Shown: positions 62,335 through 64,000 of the stretch, piece by piece
Numbering within the stretch: position 1 is the stretch's first letter
Layout: the number at the start of each line of letters is the position of its first letter
DNA from: Opeltia flavorubescens
Lineage: Eukaryota > Ascomycota > Lecanoromycetes > Teloschistales > Teloschistaceae
Assembly: GCA_000442125.1 (NCBI GenBank)
Contig: KE546965.1
Span: forward strand, 1,488,001 to 1,552,000
Direction: 5' to 3'
Length of the DNA stretch: 64,000 nt
Translations under genes and position numbers: made by a program
Notes under the pieces: model-generated
Database searches by the model: none
Seen by the model: the letters and a program-made list of their open reading frames with translations, nothing else
Told to the model about the DNA's origin: nothing

Positions 62335-64000
62335 TAAATAATAAATAAAATATTATAATATTTATTATAAAGTTATAAATTTTTAAAAAAATAATAAAAT
62401 ACTATTATAAAATATTAATATCTATATTTTAAAATTTAAAAAAAAACTAGATTATAAATAATTAAAGCCTTTTAAAATTTTAAAAAAAATTAATAAATAA
62501 ACTTATTTTTTTAAATTATTTAAATAATATAAAAAGATTTATTTTATATTCTATATTAGTTTATTTAAATTATATTATTTTTATAATAAAAATTTTAAAC
62601 TTTAATTTATTCTAGTAAAAGATAAAAAAAAAATAAAAAATAGAATAAATATTTAATAAGTATATAATTAAAAATAAATTTTAATATTTAATTTATTAAA
62701 TTAATATTATATTTTTTAAAAATTTTTAAAAATTAATTAGTAATTTAAATAATATAAAAAAATTTATTAAAAATTTTAAATAAATAAAATTAAAAATAGG
62801 TATACTAAAAAAAATAAAGACTAAAATAAAAAATATATTTAAAGATAAAAAGAAAAGAAATAAATTATATAAAATCTATTAATTATTTAAAAAATTATTA
62901 CTAAAAATTTATATATAAATTAAAAAATTTATATTATTATATTAATTTAAATAATTATTATTTTTATAAACTAGTTTATAATATACCCGTATTTTTAAAT
63001 AAAACTATTAATTATTATATTTAAAAATAAAATTATTAATAAAAATTTTAAATAAATAATTAAAAGAATAATTACTAATATATATTTTTTTAATAATTTA
63101 TTAAATATTATTTATTATATTTTATAATAAAATAAAAGCCTTTTTTATTATAAAAGTAAAAAATTTAATTATATTTATTACTATTAAAAAAATAATATTT
63201 ATAAGTTTATATTTTATAGAAAGCTTTATTTTAAATTCCTAAAAATATTACTATTAAAAAGTAAAAATAATTTTAAAATTTATTTTTAAATAAAAATACT
63301 AATAAAAATTTTTAAATATATATTATTTTTTTAAAAGATAGATATCCTATTTATATTAATAATTAATAAAAGAATAATAATTATATTAAATAGTTTTTTT
63401 TATAAATATATAATAAATATATATAAATTTTATTATAAAACGTTTAATATATTATATATACTAAATTAAACTTTTATTAACTAGAAAAAATTATATTAAT
63501 ATTTAATTAAAAAAAATTTAAAAATTTAAATAATTATTTAAAAATATTATTAAAATTATAAATTATAAAATTATAATTTAAATATTTAAGAAATCTATTT
63601 TCTATATATTTTTAAACTATAGCTCCTTCTTATAATTTTTTTTAAATAAAAAAACTATAATAAAAATTATATAGAAAATTAAAAAAAAAATAGTTTTAGA
63701 CTTATTTATTTATTAAATTAGCTAGAATTTATAAAATTAAATAAAAATTTTAAAGAAATAAAAGAAATTTATAATTTTAGTATTATAATTTAATAAATAT
63801 ATTTTAATAATAACTAAAAATTATATTTATATAATAAATTATAATTTTAAATTTAAAATAAAAAAAAAAACTATAAAAATTTATAATTTAATAAAAAATA
63901 AAAATTTAAAAAAAAATATAATTATTTAAATATTTTAAAAAATATTCGCTAAAAAAATATTATAAAAATAAAAAAAAATTTAATAAATAATAGTTAAATA

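Larger units (their letters stand above)
1..64000. other. RIP-mutated AT-rich heterochromatic block
   Basis: Across nearly the whole window C and G are scarce, TpA is very frequent, and CpA/TpG are almost missing, while CpG, CpC and CpT survive. This is the expected product of CpA-to-TpA mutation on both strands of duplicated DNA, known in Pezizomycotina as repeat-induced point mutation. Aligned copies inside the window (copia LTR pair, Gypsy LTRs) differ by transitions and hardly by length, which agrees. Recognisable protein domains are dense with in-frame TAA/TAG where Gln or Trp codons would be expected. No intact gene of useful length is seen. I judged base composition by eye, not by computation. 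Confidence 0.93.
57566..64000 (+). mobile_element. Ty3/Gypsy LTR retrotransposon fossil, family 1, copy C (cut by window end)
   Basis: Begins with a 213-bp LTR on the plus strand and follows copy A colinearly through gag, RT, RNase H, integrase and part of the 3' region. If its length equals copies A and B, it should end near 64956, outside the window. It is the most AT-rich of the three by eye. Broken by very many RIP-type changes. The left duplication should be GAAAA (57561-57565). It carries one undetermined base, at 61105. Confidence 0.93.

Noticed and set aside
1-64000. Many ATG-to-stop open frames of moderate length on both strands
   Set aside because: They are short, rich in Ile/Asn/Lys/Tyr and lie within or across recognisable element parts; AT-rich, RIP-made sequence gives such frames by chance. 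None has a domain or plausible gene structure.
1-64000. A mitochondrial or Plasmodium-like AT-rich origin
   Set aside because: Fungal copia and Gypsy chromovirus pol domains, CpA depletion with CpG kept, and transition-only differences between copies fit RIP in a nuclear ascomycete genome; no mitochondrial genes or rRNA are seen.

Overview
The window reads as an AT-rich, gene-free, transposon-packed block from a filamentous ascomycete (Pezizomycotina). The signature is repeat-induced point mutation (RIP): by eye well under 20% G+C over most of the window, TpA-rich, with CpA and TpG almost absent and the surviving C mostly in CpG, CpC or CpT. Copies of the same element differ almost only by C/T and G/A transitions. 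I find no intact protein-coding gene, tRNA, rRNA or CRISPR array. The species cannot be named from this sequence.

Layout. 1-4958: unassigned decayed DNA with a 54-bp triple tandem repeat. 4959-12288: a complete but degraded Ty1/Copia element (132-bp LTRs, TTATA target duplication, a primer site matching the initiator-Met tRNA anticodon loop; order gag-PR-IN-RT-RNase H), inserted into that older DNA, which resumes at 12289-16462. 16463-23853: Gypsy family 1, copy A (+), 213-bp LTRs, TATTA duplication. 23854-~36400: about 12.5 kb of unassigned decayed DNA with a 144-bp duplication and a palindrome. ~36400-~40830: internal region of a second, chromodomain-bearing Gypsy element, split at its reverse transcriptase by a 446-bp inverted-repeat element (37436-37881). 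~40830-44552: unassigned, with a GC island holding 32-bp repeats. 44553-51943: Gypsy family 1, copy B (-), TAAAA duplication, exactly as long as copy A (7391 bp). 51944-57565: unassigned, with a 29-nt T run and a 180-bp tandem duplication. 57566-64000: Gypsy family 1, copy C (+), cut by the window edge.

The parts fit together as a graveyard of nested insertions silenced by RIP. The sequences that kept G+C are short or probably low-copy: LTRs, the copia leader, the 446-bp inverted-repeat element, a short stretch upstream of the second Gypsy RT and the 42.6-kb island. No new biological system stands out. The points most worth checking are the small inverted-repeat element with its subterminal repeats, the half-tRNA primer site, and four unassigned tandem repeats of which three have periods that are exact multiples of three.
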